In this document: piece by piece, positions 22,900-34,897 of the stretch
How the letters are laid out: every line of letters begins with the position of its first letter
Numbering within the stretch: position 1 is the stretch's first letter
Assembly (NCBI GenBank): GCA_020543525.1
Contig: JAHYIO010000031.1
Span: 1,488,001 to 1,552,000 of the forward strand
Reading direction: 5' to 3'
Length of the DNA: 64,000 nucleotides
DNA from: Coriolopsis trogii
Lineage: Eukaryota > Basidiomycota > Agaricomycetes > Polyporales > Polyporaceae
Translations under genes and position numbers: made by a program
Notes under the pieces: model-generated
Databases searched by the model: none
Seen by the model: only the letters and a program-made list of their open reading frames with translations
What the model was told of the DNA's origin: nothing

Positions 22900-24475
22900 A
22901 TGGCAGACGTTCTCGTTGCCCAGCCCGCTCATCAGGGCAACCTCTACACATGCATCTCATGCACGATCGCATTCCATACTGCTCAGGATCAGAGTGAGTG
23001 CGTCTGCAGAGTCCCGTAGGAAAGATCGTATGGACTGACTCTTTTTAGGGGAGCACTACCGCTCCGACCACCACAGATACAACATGAAGCGGCGGGTGGC
23101 AGGACTGCCCCCTGTCAGCGCTGCGCTCTTCAACCAGAAAGTCTTGGAGAGGAGGGCCGAGACCGCAATCATGGCATCTCCGAAGGGGACTGCATGCGAA
23201 GCCTGCGGGTGCGTCATCCTGTTCTTGCTACCTTACAATCAGTCTTGACGTCCTAATAGTAAGAGCTACACTACTGAGAACGCATACAAGTCGCACATCG
23301 CCTCGAAAAAGCACAAGGAGAACGAGCTCCGTGCGGCTGCCAAAGCCAGAGCTGCTGCAGATGCACCTCCGGCTACCAGCCCCGAAGCAGGTCCATCATC
23401 GCAGCCGTCCACAGCACCAGCTGCTGGACAGCCCGATGTGGACCATGTTACGACTCAAATGCAGGGTGTTGCCCTCCAAGTCGACGAAGACGCAACGGAG
23501 GAGCAAATAAACCAGACCATCGACGAGAAGATCGCCGCCGCCCGCGCCCGTCTCTCTCCCAAACAGTGCCTCTTCTGCCCCTCGACCGCCTCCGCGACGC
23601 TCGAAGAGAACCTCGAGCACATGTCCATCGCGCACTCGTTCTTTATCCCCGACGCCGACTTCCTAGTCGACCTCGTCGGGCTCATCACCTACCTGGGCGA
23701 AAAAGTCGCCGTCGGAAACACCTGCATCTACTGCAACAGCGAGTTCCGCACGCTCGACGCCGTCCGGAAGCACATGCACGACAAGGGTCACTGCAAGATC
23801 GCGTACGACACCGACCTCGAGCGGCTTGAAGTCTCGGACTACTACGACTTCTCGGCATCCTACCCCGACGCCGAGGAGCGCAAGGCGCGCAAAGCCGCGC
23901 GAGCTGCACGGAAGGCGCAGAAGGAGGAAGAACGCCGCAAGAAGCAAGAGGCCGAGCAGAAAGAGGGTTGGGAGGATGTCGACGAAGAGGACGCAGACGA
24001 CGACATCGTTGACGAGATCGTGGAGGAGGAAGCTTCGTCAGAGTCCGATGAAAGTGACGAAGACGACGAGTCAGAGGAGGACGAGCTGCCAGAAGCCCAG
24101 GTCGCGTACGGAGATTCGCATTACGAGCTCGTGCTGCCCTCGGGCGCGAAGATCGGCCACCGCACAATGCGCAGGTACTACACCCAGTCCTTCCCCGGTG
24201 CACCCCGAGGCGGCAAGCCGGAAGATCCCAACTCGGGCGCCGCGCTTGTCCGTCGACTCCTCGCCGACAAGAACTCCGCACTCGTACCGAGCAGAGGCGG
24301 GTTTGGTGCCTTCGGCGGGGGCACCGACGTCGTGAAGGCACGGAACGCTGGAGAGGCGCGTGAGGCGGGACGGCATGTACGCGAACATCGAGACCAGCGT
24401 CGGAAGGAGGAGTTCAAGACGAAGGTCGGCTTCATCAACAACTCCCAGAAGCACTTCCGTGCGCAGATCTTGTAG
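22900..24475 (+). CDS. REI1: 60S biogenesis zinc-finger factor REI1 (ZNF622)
   Basis: Cytoplasmic factor that releases and recycles shuttling proteins (Arx1/Alb1 in yeast) from pre-60S subunits. Three exons (22900-22993, 23049-23208, 23260-24475) give 489 residues. Zinc finger 1 is CISCTIAFHTAQDQREHYRS with DHHRYNMKRR. Finger 2 is CEACGKSYTTENAYKSHIAS with KKHKENE. Fingers 3 and 4 follow after a charged linker: CLFCPSTASATLEENLEHMS and CIYCNSEFRTLDAVRKHMHD, then KGHCKIAYD. An acidic segment (DDDIVDEIVEEEAS) precedes the conserved ELVLPSGAKIGHRTMRRYY and the C-terminal KVGFINNSQKHFRAQIL. Domain order and length match REI1/ZNF622 throughout. Both introns are about 50 nt. Confidence 0.95.
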
Positions 24476-24849
24476 TTTCAGCTCTCCCGTCGACCTTTCA
24501 CATGTTGTCCCGTACCCGACCACGCACGCATGTATCGAGTATTTTCACGCTGCCTCCGCTTGTATTACCTCTCGTACGTACTGTATGCCATACGAAGAAC
24601 ATGTTGGAAAGTGGAAACGCTAGACACGACAAATAGAACCGAGACGATTGCATCGTCACAAATTGCGAGATGTGCGAGATCGAAGTATAGGAGAGAGGAA
24701 ACGTGAGCGAACGACCTCAAGGTCGATCTTGTCATAGGCATAGGCGACCAGGACCACAGGTATACTACTACTGACGATGCGACGACGAAAGCAAGTTCAA
24801 TTGCAAAACCAAAAATCGAGGAGAAAGAGTTCATGGAGAAAAAATTCGG
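24476..24849. other. Convergent 3' intergenic region
   Basis: Separates the 3' ends of REI1 and RAX2; no gene supported. Confidence 0.5.
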
Positions 24850-27800
24850 CTAGTACACATATGCTGCCGGCACAACACCTTCGGCCCCCGTACGCGAGTC
24901 CCGTGCGTACCACCATCTGTAAGGCAACAGAGACACAATGTCAGCTCTTGGTCCACATCGGGGGAGTACAACCGAATACACTTACGCAGCGTCTCTATCG
25001 TCTAGGATTTCGAGCTCTTGACCAGTCCTCAACGGAAGCTCACCCTCACCCTTCCCATCGAACGAGTACCGGGCATACGCCGGCCTGCTCTGCTCCTCCC
25101 CGTCCAGCCCGCCTCCGAGTGCGTCCGAAGGCGTCTCCGCCCGGACGTAGTTGCTCGCGTCGGGACCCGCGAATGGATCGTCGTTGTGGCCTATGGCGGC
25201 CGCTCCAGCACCTGCGACACCCGCGGCGGCGAAGCCTGCCTCCTTCTCAGAGTTGGGGCCGTACGGACTGCCGAGGATCGTGGAGCGCGTCGCGGCGTTG
25301 ATGTGCTCGAGCAGTGACGACGGGCGGTGGGTCGAGTCGTCGTCCGCGTCCACGTCTCCGCCGTCGAGATGGCCGAGCTTGTCGTCCCGCCGTGCAAAGA
25401 GCGTCCAAAGGATCTCAATCAGGGCGAGGAGGAAGACGATACCTGCGGCAATAGCGATGGAGATGAGGATGACGACACCAGTAGCGAGGAAGTCTGCAAC
25501 GGCATATAGTGAGTAGATGTCACTTTGAGGAGGGCCGTGAATGACTTACGGCGTTGGGTGAAGCTGAACGTCTTGAACGAGTGGAACAGGGACAAGACGG
25601 TACCAGGCGTGCCGGACTGAGAGGTCGACACGATGTAGGGGATGAACGTCTGGCCATCGAAGAGTGCAGAAGAGGCGTTCCCGAACGACGAGTCCGAGAG
25701 CGTGCCAGACACCATCAAGACACGGTCAGGTTCAATGATACCATTGCCGTCATGCGTGTTTTGGAGGGGCACCATCGTCAGTTGTGCGACTTCCGTCGTA
25801 CCCTCGAGGGTAGATCCTGAATATAATGTCAGCTGTATGGATGAACAATCTGCGACCGGGTTACTCACCGACTGAATGCCACGACTGGCCATCCCAGAAG
25901 TACAGGAACGATGACGACCCATCGGTGCCACTACAGCAACGTCAGCATCCGTCAGCATCCGGCACTCAACCTTGAACGAAGTCCAACTCACCGGCCAGCG
26001 GCGAAGACGCTACTCTCGTTGCCGTTGTTGACCTCTACAGCCGTAACAGGTCCTGGAAGGCTCGCGCCATCTCCAACAGCGGACCAAGTGTTGTTCGCGA
26101 GTGAGTATGCAGCAACGTTCGCAGGAGTGCTGTCCGCAAGAGCCACAGAGCCTCCAACGATGAGAGTGTCCGACTGCCCAACCATATCAGCACATCATGA
26201 ACGGAGGTATGAGTTGGTGAACCGTGTAATCACTCACCCCAGCATACACAACGGCAGAGACGTCTCCCTGAATGCCATTCCCAAGCGCAGTCCACACCCT
26301 CGTGTCAACCGTGATCGAGCAAATGGCACGGCAAGGCGTCGAACCCGCCCGCGCAAACGATCCAGCGACGACCACAGTCTTGTCGTCCTTCGGGGACTCC
26401 GTGATCGACCGGACAAGCACGCTCGACCCATCGCTCGCCGAGAGCGGGTTGACCCCGGACAGGTCCCAGCGCTGGTTCGTGAGGTCGTAGATCGCGAAGC
26501 CCGACGTATCAAGGCCTTCGATCGAGAACTCGCCCCCGACAAACAAGTGGTCGCCCTTGACGAGAAGCGAGCGAACAGTCCCGCTCGGCTGGTTACCCCT
26601 GAGCGCGGTAACCGCCTTGCTGTCCTCATCATATATGGCGATGTTCTGCGCACGGGTCCCGCCAGTGGTGTAGCTGAAGTTGCCGCCGATGATCACGACC
26701 TCCTTGGACGATGAGCTGTTCGTCCAGAACACGCCCGTGAGGACGGCAGGGGCCGGAGCAGGAGGGGAACTGGGGAGCGGGGCTAGGGCGGCAGCGGCAG
26801 CGGTATCGCGCTTGAATAGGCTGAGCACGTTAAGCGTCGGCATCCATCCAGCAGCCGTCCGGCGGTGGTGCGAACGACGTGTCTTGGACGCAGAGGTCGT
26901 GTTCGCAGAACTGGTGGTAGAGTCGAACTGGACACCGAGCGGAACGACCTGAGGCTCGCCGTTATCCCCGTTCTGGAGCATCACGAAACCGGACGCCCCG
27001 AACCTCAGGGACGAGGCGACGTTTCCGGCTAGGAATTGGGGAGAACTGGACGTGCCATTGCCCACAAAGGTCATGGATCCGACGAGGAAGCCACCGCTAT
27101 TGACGAAACTGTTGCTTGAAATGTCCCACACCGCAAAGCCAGCGGCGTGCTGACCCGTGGCACTACCACTCGACGTGAAGAGCTGCGTGAAGTTGCCGGC
27201 GACGAGGATCTGATTGTTGCCGATATCGAGTGAAGTGACCGCTCCATCTACCCCTCCTTCCAGGGCAGACCACTTGTTGTCCGTGATGGAGTAAACCGCA
27301 ATACCCTTCAAGGCACTGTTCGATGCCTGGGTAGTGTCGGTGAAGGAACCACCGACATACAAATTGTCGCCGTCTACAACGAGGGAGGTAACAGGTCCGT
27401 TGAGGCCATTGTTGGACAAAGCGGCAAGGGCACCATTCTTGAACACCACAATGTTGGACGCGCCGGAAGCGGGACCTGAGCTCAGGGAGAACTGGCCACC
27501 AAGGTAGATCGCGCCCGACGGATGTTGAGCAACAGCAGCGACAGCGGCATTAGTCGATGCCACTGAGCTAGCTCCGCCTAGTGCGCTGAGGAGATCAAAA
27601 CCGGCATTGTCAAGGCTCGTGATTGCGGACGTAGGGATAGCGGCAGACTGAGAAGTCGTCGTAGTTGAGGACGCCAAGGGCCATTCCAAGAAGCCGAAGC
27701 CGCGCTCGACGATGGTGGTCGAGTTACTGCCAGTAGAAGAATTGGACGAGGTCACGTTGGCGTTGGTCAACACCAGCTGCACGCGATCGGCGACGAGCTC

Positions 27801-29482
27801 GTATTTGCCATTTTGACCATTTCCTTCTGGCTTGTCCGCAAGGGTCATGGTGATTGTAGTGACGAAGTCGGGAGTAGAGGGCACGATAGGACCACGATAG
27901 ACGAGTTCCGCCTTGTCCTCCGTATTCTGCTGGGAGACTGGAGTCACCCAGGGATCCTGGCCCCCACCAGGGAAGACGACGACCTTGACACTAGTCCGCA
28001 ATGCGCAGTCCTGAAGGTTCGTGCATCCGGGAATGAGCAGATTGATCTCGTACTGTCCCGAAGCCGATACGTAGGGCATCCATGTGAAGCTGGGACCATT
28101 CGCGGGAGATGTACCGACATCTACGGAGGACACCAGCACTTTCTGCGTGGTACCGGCAATCGAGGTCGTCACGTCCTTCTCTGTCCATGTTCCAGTGTCT
28201 GTCGTGTTAGACGCACCCGGTGCGAAACAGGATGGGATGTTCTGTGAACTGATCGCTGATGCGAATGCACCTGACGAGAGAAGCTGGAGAAGATGTAGAC
28301 CGGGACCATCTCCCTTCCAGTCGGACAATGTAAGCTGAAAGCCGGTAATACTCATGTCAGAATCGAACAAGAAGTCTTGATACGGAACGGAAGGATCCGT
28401 CAGGAGCGGACAGCTATCCGTACAAGTCTTGTTCGTGTTGTCCGTGGGATCAAAGTAATGAAGGCGCTGGACGGCGTTGTCGGGAATGGTCGCAACACTA
28501 TGGCACTTTCAGAGCTAGTTCGGAGTAATTGCTGAAAAACGTACCTGAATGCAGTGGTTCCTCGTCCGTTCAGGAAGGTATTGCCAAGGCGGATACCGCT
28601 CGCGGTGAGGTAGGAAAACTTCCTGACGGTGATGACGGCCTTGTTACCTTCCTGACCGAACCAAGAATTGCCAGGACCGTCGGCACCAGCAGGACATAGG
28701 ATATTCTCCAGATTATTGAAGTCCTTGTCTGATGACGACGCACGAGGGTCTAGTTCCGCATCTTGGAGTGGTACGGGAACAAGCGAGGAGGAGAAAGGCG
28801 TCGCGCCCGAGGAGAAGGGAACATTAGGGTTGTTGGTACCGTTGATGACGGTAGACCCATTGCCGAAGGAGGCGAGGAAGGAGCCGGAGATGAAAAGACT
28901 GGATTGAGACGAGTTGGACGTGATAGACAAGACTTCAGCGGACGCGCCGGTCAGCCCGCCGAAGGGAGCAGCCGACCAGGACAACGACGCGGTATCCCAG
29001 ACCGCGATGGACGCGCCTGGGGAGCTGAAAAGACCACCTGCCCACACCTGCTTCCGCTCCGAATCGCAATAGAGCGCACGCACCGCTCCATTGGGGCCGT
29101 TCTGGCCTAGGGAAGAGATGGAGCCCGAGGACGAGGAGTACGACGCGACGTTGGTCGCGGACGTGTCTCCGATGGACGAGAAGCTCCCTGCAAAGTAGAA
29201 GACATCGCCGAGGGCGCATCCGGCAGAGATGCTACCGCCAGCATTTGTCGACGCGATCTTGGAGAGAGAGCCATCGGAGGAGCGGGCGAGGAGGGAAGCG
29301 GTGGAGGGGTCGAATGTTACAGAAGTAGAGTTGTCGACGACATCGAGACCTGCGAAAGCACCTCCAAGGCCGACCTTGCCCATACGCTCGAAGTCGACGA
29401 GGGGGGTCGTGGCGAGGACGGCATTGGTGAAGAGGGCGAGAAGAGCTAATGGCCGTGTTCTACATCGAGACTTGCACGCCAT
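24850..29482 (-). CDS. RAX2: Cortical cell-polarity protein RAX2 with C-terminal SH3 domain
   Basis: Type I plasma-membrane glycoprotein that marks growth sites. The start at 29482 gives a signal peptide, MACKSRCRTRPLALLALFTN followed by AVLATT. About 1,150 residues of extracellular Kelch/beta-propeller-like repeats follow, rich in Ser/Asn with many N-x-S/T sites and recurring phrases such as GGSFTDTTQ, VAGNFTQLF, GGEFSIEGLDTSGFAIYD and VWTALGNGIQGDVSAVVY. One membrane helix (VVILISIAIAAGIVFLLAL) is followed by LFARRDDK. The cytoplasmic tail contains RYSFDGKGEGELPLRTGQE, LEILDDRDA and, across the last intron (exon 24850-24916), AWWYARDSRTGAEGVVPAAY, a clear SH3 domain, ending VY. Only short introns interrupt it. 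The large exon 26187-28370 carries most of the propeller region. Confidence 0.9.
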
Positions 29483-30631
29483 GGTAGATGGCTAGGCGGG
29501 CGTGCTGACGAGGGGGTATACTGCACGTAATGGAGGGGAAGACAGCGGTCGAACAGCCGTAGAGGCCGGCGCTGTTCGATTTGGAGGTGTTGTCTGCAAA
29601 CGCGCGTGGTCAACGCGTTGACAACGCGACCCAACTACTCACCTCCTGCTTATGTCAGACCTTCCCTTTCTGGCACAAGGTCCCAATGCCGTCCTCAGTG
29701 CTCTCATTCAGACACAGGCCATGTCGTTCGTCTTGTGAATGATTTCTTACGTGCCAGCCTTCTTAACAACGCCAGAGAGATAGACTGATTCGTCGCGAGT
29801 ATCGTGTTCTCCCGGTAGGCTCATTGACGCCGTTCATGATTCGCGTTCTTCTCCGGAGCGTTCTTTCAATACTTGGTACTACAACTCATGGCTCACTACA
29901 CTGCCCACTCAAGGCTTTGCTCTTTAAACACTGTGGAGGTCAGTGCGATGCTGTTACTGCTTAGTACTCGAGTTTTGCCCCTAGAACCGCTCAGTTGCTT
30001 GTTCAAAGAGATTCATACAAGATGAAGCATCGCCGGACCGCCTTCATCCCCGTCGGGTCTGCAGGCACAAAAGTCTATCCTGAACGCCTCTCCTGATATC
30101 TTGTTCCAAAAATATCAAAACTGGTTTGACACGAAACGAGGATTAGCGACTGCTTGGATCAACTTCGTGTACGTATGCCGCGCCTCGTTCATGCCCTCGG
30201 CTCCCTGAAGCTGAGACGGAACTTGACCACCGCGGCCCCTCGAAGAGTGCGGTTAGGCTGATCATGCTGTCAAGCCCGCGGCCGGCGTGTCGAGGTCAGC
30301 TCCAGCTCAAGTCGAAAGGTCACAGGACAGGCTCTCGTGGGACCTGCGGAGCCCGTCCGCCATCTTCTCCTGACCCTCCCTATCCCGCACGCGCAGAGCC
30401 ATGAATAAGCTTGGCGTTCTCTTCACCCACGACCTTCACGCTCACGGCGTGCGAAATCATACGAATCCTGGCCACGACGCGCCTCCGGACCCCGGTCGAG
30501 CTATCGCGGCCGCCGCATCGCTCTATCCGTGACCCCCTCTGCTGCTATAAATCGTCTGCAATCATCCAGAGCCGATTGGCACAACCTCCACGTCCTATTC
30601 CCCATTCAATCTCGGTCACCTGAACTTCGTC
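29483..30631. other. Divergent intergenic region between RAX2 and the dioxygenase
   Basis: About 1.15 kb between divergent starts, holding both promoters. A TATA-like element lies at 30546-30552. No coding frame is supported. Confidence 0.5.
30546..30552 (+). promoter_or_regulatory. TATA-like box upstream of intradiol dioxygenase
   Basis: TATAAAT lies 86 bp upstream of the start codon at 30632, a plausible position for a core promoter in a basidiomycete gene. Confidence 0.4.
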
Positions 30632-31960
30632 ATGGCCTCCGAGCAGCAGATGAAGAACCCGCTCCTCGTCGGGCGCGCCATCCGCGCCCAGCTCGAGAAC
30701 GAAGTCCCGCAGGACCTCCCACTCGAGCGCGACTTCCGCGAAGACACCGACTACACCATCACAGACCAGTACGTATCCGCGCTCACGACCCAATCACAGC
30801 CAGCGCATTCCTAAGCCGTCACAACCTACACAGCGTCCAGGAGCTGCACAAGAGCCTCTGCAAGGACCCCCGCACGTTAGAGCTCATCACCGCCCTAGTC
30901 TCACACCTGCACGCCTTCGCGCGCGAGACGCAGCTCACGCACGAGGAGTGGACAAAAGCGGTCAAGTTCCTCACCGCCGCCGGCAAGGAGAGCACCGAGT
31001 ACAAGAACGAGTTCGTCCTTCTCAGCGACTGCATCGGCCTGAGCGCGCTTGTCGACGAGATCAACCACCCCAAGCCCCCGGGCTGCACCGATGGCTGCGA
31101 ACCTGGCCCCTTCTACACCGAGGACGCGCCAACGGTTCCGTCCGGGTCGTCGTTGGCGAAACCTAACACCCAGGGAGAGTCAATGTACTTTGAGGGCACC
31201 GTCAAGAATCTGAAAGGCGAAGCCATCAAGAATGCGACTGTGGATGTGGTCAGTGGTCCCTCCGCCCCGACTGACCCCACAATGTACTGACGAATGAAAC
31301 AGTGGCAAGCTGATGGAGATGGAGTCTATGATATCCAGTACCCTGACCGCGAGGAACCGAACGACCGTGGCAAAGTCCTCGCGAACCCAGACGGCACATT
31401 CAACTACCGCGGTATTTTGCCCACAGCATACCCCATCGTACGTGCCTGCAATCCTACGATAGGTCAGTACAATGCCCTGACCTCGTATCTCTACAGCCAA
31501 GTGATGGACCTACTGGGGCCTTCCTGCATGCTCTCGGTGCGTAGCCGTCATGTGCTGGTCCAGACTCAATATTTGCTCACTATATGCACCCAACTACGCA
31601 GGCCGCCACCCGCACCGCGCCTCCCACATCCACTTCACGGTCAAAGCCCCCGGCTACGACGAGTACGTTCGCTCTTCGGCTCACGCCAGCTTGTGAGGTT
31701 GACTCCCACGCAGATTGACATCCGCGCTCTACCCCTCGCATTCCCCCTTCCTCGGTACCGACCCTGTCTTTGCCACGAAGAAGTCTCTCATCTGCCAGCT
31801 CAAGGAGGAACGTGACCCGAAGCGATGGGCGGAGATGGGCTTCAAGGAAGGCGAGGTGAACGGCGGGCGGGTGTGGGTGTGGACGTACAACTTCGTCCTC
31901 CCCACCGTCACAGAGGTCGAGGAGCTCAAGAAGGCTCGCGCGAAGAAGTACAAGCTCTGA
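30632..31960 (+). CDS. Intradiol ring-cleavage dioxygenase (catechol/hydroxyquinol 1,2-dioxygenase type)
   Basis: Non-haem Fe(III) enzyme cleaving catechol-type rings between the two hydroxyls, as in the 1,2,4-trihydroxybenzene branch of lignin-derived aromatic catabolism. The start MASEQQMKNPLLVGR at 30632 leads to an N-terminal helical dimer domain (VQELHKSLCKDPRTLELITA, WTKAVKFLTAAG). The catalytic beta-sandwich contains EPGPFYTEDAP, NATVDVWQADGDGVYD (Tyr ligand), FNYRGILPTAYPI (Tyr ligand), PSDGPTG, and HPHRASHIHFTVKAPGYDE (two His ligands). All four predicted iron ligands are present. Introns lie at 30769-30833, near 31252-31302, 31440-31497, 31540-31601 and 31662-31713. No signal peptide is seen, so it is probably cytosolic. 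The stop is at 31958. Confidence 0.92.
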
Positions 31961-32166
31961 GGGGGTTGCTATCGCTTGCCGTAGAGTGTGGAATAGTGCT
32001 CTTTTATCGGATAGACTCGACGTGTCGAACGTCGTGTATCATACTGCTCTGGAATGTCGTGTAATATGACTCTGAAACTCGTCCAACGCACCTCGTGAAG
32101 GCGGACTTTGCTCGACGATCAAGAGTTGCGACAGTGCGGACAGCAGAAAGTGTATTTGTGCGCAAT

Positions 32167-32779
32167 CTAGTCTCGCTTTACAACGACATCGCCCACGTCG
32201 ACCTTGATGCCGACAGGCAGAAGATGGGGAGAGTACTGCTCGAAACGTCTGTCCAAAACGCACAAACATTCAGCAAAATCCTACTCTTTTTTCGATGACC
32301 GCATGCTACGCACTGGGGGTACCGGAAACGATGAATGACAGGCGGCTTCGCATCCATTGTGAGCAGCGTCTCGTCCGCGTCCTGCGCCGATTGCGCAAGA
32401 TGTTTGGATGCCTTCGCCTTCCACTCATCCCCAGACGACATCGTCTTCGAAATGAACCTCGTTATCGCGTTGTCCTCTTCCGGTGCGGGTGCGAACTTGT
32501 AGAACGCAACAACCCCGAGCCCAGCGATAGCAGCCCTGCGCCAGAAAGGCGTGTTGAAGACTGCCAAAGACCAAGGAGAAGATTCCCTTGTAAGCAACGT
32601 ACTAAACATGGCTTGATGAGACGGAACACACCTTCAGGCTCGTACACGTTCGTATCGTGGTACTCCTCGTGGTGGTGCTCGTCGTGAGCATGGGTAGACG
32701 CGGCTCTTTGCTGGAGGAGGGTGGTACCAGCCCGCTTGGTGGGCCTAATAACAGCCCCGGCCGCCCTGGCTACAGACAT
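32167..32779 (-). CDS. Mitochondrial complex I accessory subunit (fungal 17.8-kDa type)
   Basis: Predicted accessory subunit of fungal NADH:ubiquinone oxidoreductase. The start at 32779 gives a basic presequence, MSVARAAGAVIRPTKRAGTT with LLQQRAAS. A His-rich stretch THAHDEHHHEEYHD and NVYEPEG follow. After an intron come FNTPFWRRAAIAGLGVVAF (membrane segment) and YKFAPAPEEDNAITRFISK. The C-terminal part is WKAKASKHLAQSAQDADETLL, PPVIHRFRYPQ and, across a final intron, RFEQYSPHLLPVGIKVDVG and DVVVKRD. The order HASTH-rich region, FxTPxWR helix, then PxxHRxRYPQ...SPHLxPVG...VDVxDVVV matches what I remember of the Neurospora 17.8-kDa subunit family; that assignment is from memory. Confidence 0.68.
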
Positions 32780-33319
32780 GGCGCGAAGATGGAGGCAAGG
32801 CAGTATACGTGGGTGAGTAGGGTGAGCAAGTAGGTCGTTCGGGTATGCTCACCAGCTCGTCTTTGGACGCTCTAGCATTACGTAATCATATACACGACAC
32901 GAGGCGATTTGTCGGCCAGTCTGTCGACGCGCGCAACTCGCGCGACTGCTTCCCACTTCCCCGCTTGCCTGTGAACACTCGCGACCTCCTTTGGTCCGCT
33001 ACTACGTTGCCGCGTTGCTGCGCGACTTCTAGCTCGACGATCCCACTCTCGCGCGGCTTCTCGTCACTCAGAATATCAGAGTTCGACATGACAGCAGGTC
33101 CCGATTGGAACCTCGGTCACGGCTCCCTGGCGTGTCCCCGCGGTAGCCATATAAACCGACCCGAACACGAACGCAAACTCCCCAGCATCCTCAGCATATC
33201 GTCCACCTAGTCCCGCCTCGTCGACACCACCTCTATCGACCTCCACCACCCTACCCATTCCAACAAACACGCTCGCTAACGCAAACTACTACCTCCGCGC
33301 ACACACCACCCACCCCACT
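32780..33319. other. Divergent intergenic region
   Basis: Between the complex I subunit and the small coiled-coil gene. TATAAAC at 33150-33156 lies 170 bp upstream of the latter's start. Confidence 0.4.
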
Positions 33320-33799
33320 ATGATTTCCCCTCGTACTGGCGCACCCGTCCTTCCCGTGGCAATCTCCCAGTCGCCCCTCCTCGCCGGAACAGGCGGTCTC
33401 CTCCCAGACGAACTCTTCGCGACGCTCGCAGGCCCGCTGCCTACCATCACCATCGGGCCCTACCCGCCCGCGCCCTCAGTCACAAGTGCTCCGCGCTCGC
33501 CCCATGCGCATGCGCGTCCACTCTTCCGCCCGCCTCGCTCGGCGCTCAAACCGCGCTCGAAGCCTTCCTCACCTCGCACGCCCTTCTCGCCCGCCCCGCC
33601 ATACGCCGTCGCGAATGCAACTCAGGTGCGGTCCCTCCTCATCCTCCTCGAGAGCATGAAGCAGGACGTCGCGTCCGAGGTGCAGCGCGTGCGCCTCGGG
33701 ATCCAGGAGACGCGCATGCTCGTGCGGGCATGCCGCGAAGACTCCGCCGCCCGCCAAGTTGCCCGGCTGCAGAGGATGACGGAGAGGGAGATGAGATAG
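33320..33799 (+). CDS. Small hypothetical protein with C-terminal coiled coil
   Basis: An uninterrupted 159-residue frame starting MISPRTGAPVLPVAISQSP. The first ~100 residues are Pro/Ser/Ala-rich with basic residues (RPLFRPPRSALKPRSKPSSP) and probably disordered. The last ~55 form a continuous amphipathic helix, including LLILLESMKQDVASEVQRVR and RQVARLQRMTEREMR. No family is recognised. A TATA-like box and a pyrimidine-rich leader upstream, and a clean helix at the end, support a real gene, but a chance frame in GC-rich DNA cannot be excluded. Confidence 0.5.
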   Translation: MISPRTGAPVLPVAISQSPLLAGTGGLLPDELFATLAGPLPTITIGPYPPAPSVTSAPRSPHAHARPLFRPPRSALKPRSKPSSPRTPFSPAPPYAVANATQVRSLLILLESMKQDVASEVQRVRLGIQETRMLVRACREDSAARQVARLQRMTEREMR

Positions 33800-34185
33800 G
33801 TGTATACGGTATACCCGACCTTACAGGGGCAGTGTGGCCTTTGTATCTTCGCGTGCACAATCCGGATCATTGTTGTTGTAACTCTGCCATGTCCGCATAT
33901 CTGATCAGCACGATATTGTCACTCAGCGAACCAAGTACATCTCGATGGATGCGGTATCATATATCTCCCGCCGCTAGCAGGGCGAGGGTTAGTACCTGTA
34001 TGTATGCGTCTCGAACAAGACGAGAAGCTTGAGGCCTGGCAGATCGTCACGAGGCGGTTCCCCTTCCCGATCTGGCCAGGTCTGTTAGCTATAGAAACGG
34101 AGCGGTACAAGCACAGTACGGCGCTCACCCCTACTCGGTTTTCATCCTCCATCTCCCCTATACATTTGCATCGGTACCACTACCC

Positions 34186-34725
34186 ATGTGTATGTTCTCG
34201 CGCTGCTTTGGCTATCCGAGGCTGACGATGCGCATGATCTCATAGCGACTACTGAGGCGCCCGTTCCTCCGCCGACCCAGGCTGAGAGGCCCAAGCCTGA
34301 GCGCAAGCGGACCTTGGACCCTGAGACAACGACCAAGATCGAAAAGAGCCTGGCACATCGCCCGGATAAGCACGAGCTCATCGAGCGCAACATCCTCAAG
34401 GGTGAGTGTACGATGGATCCGCCGACCGATATGAAGGCTGAAACAGCGCGCCAACAGATGACAGTGTAGCACCCGCCCTGCAGGCCGCGAAGGAGAAGTT
34501 GCAGCGGTCGCAACTCGAGGCGAGTGGTTGTTCAGACGGTGCGAAGTGCGTGTCGGCAACTGAGAGCATATATGCAGGATAAGCTTGAACATGCTCTCCA
34601 AGCGCGGCCAAAGCCCGAAGAACTTGTCAAGGAAGGCATCCTCCAAGGTATGTTTCCTCTTACGAGCGCCGACCATCCACTGACCGTGAACCAAACAAAC
34701 AGAAACCGATGCTCCGCCTGTATGA
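34186..34725 (+). CDS. Small two-RPEL-repeat protein
   Basis: A short protein of about 87 residues made of two RPEL motifs, the sequence that binds monomeric actin in animal MRTF and Phactr proteins. Exon 1 is only ATG T (34186-34189). Exon 2 starts at 34246 and gives MSTTEAPVPPPTQAERPKPE, then KIEKSLAHRPDKHELIERNI. The next exon reads DDSVAPALQAAKEKLQRSQL, then DKLEHALQARPKPEELVKEG and, after the last intron, ETDAPPV. Both repeats keep RPxxxEL. The intron after SQLE uses a GC donor (GAG|GCGAGT). In fungi the function of such proteins is not established, so a link to actin is inferred from the motif alone. Confidence 0.8.
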
Positions 34726-34897
34726 AGGGTGTGCCGCGGTTATTACGCTTGTGGGTCTCACTGTAGGATAAATGCTGTATGTGTACGAGTAGCGCAAGCG
34801 ACGCCCCCTGCGAGATTGAGCGAATGTGAACACGAGTATAGCGAAGTGAAACAAGGACTGTGACGCACCTTCCCAACATGAAGAACAACCCTCATGC

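Noticed and set aside
26187..28370. Large open frame treated as a gene on its own
   Set aside because: It is the main internal exon of RAX2, joined in frame to exons on both sides.
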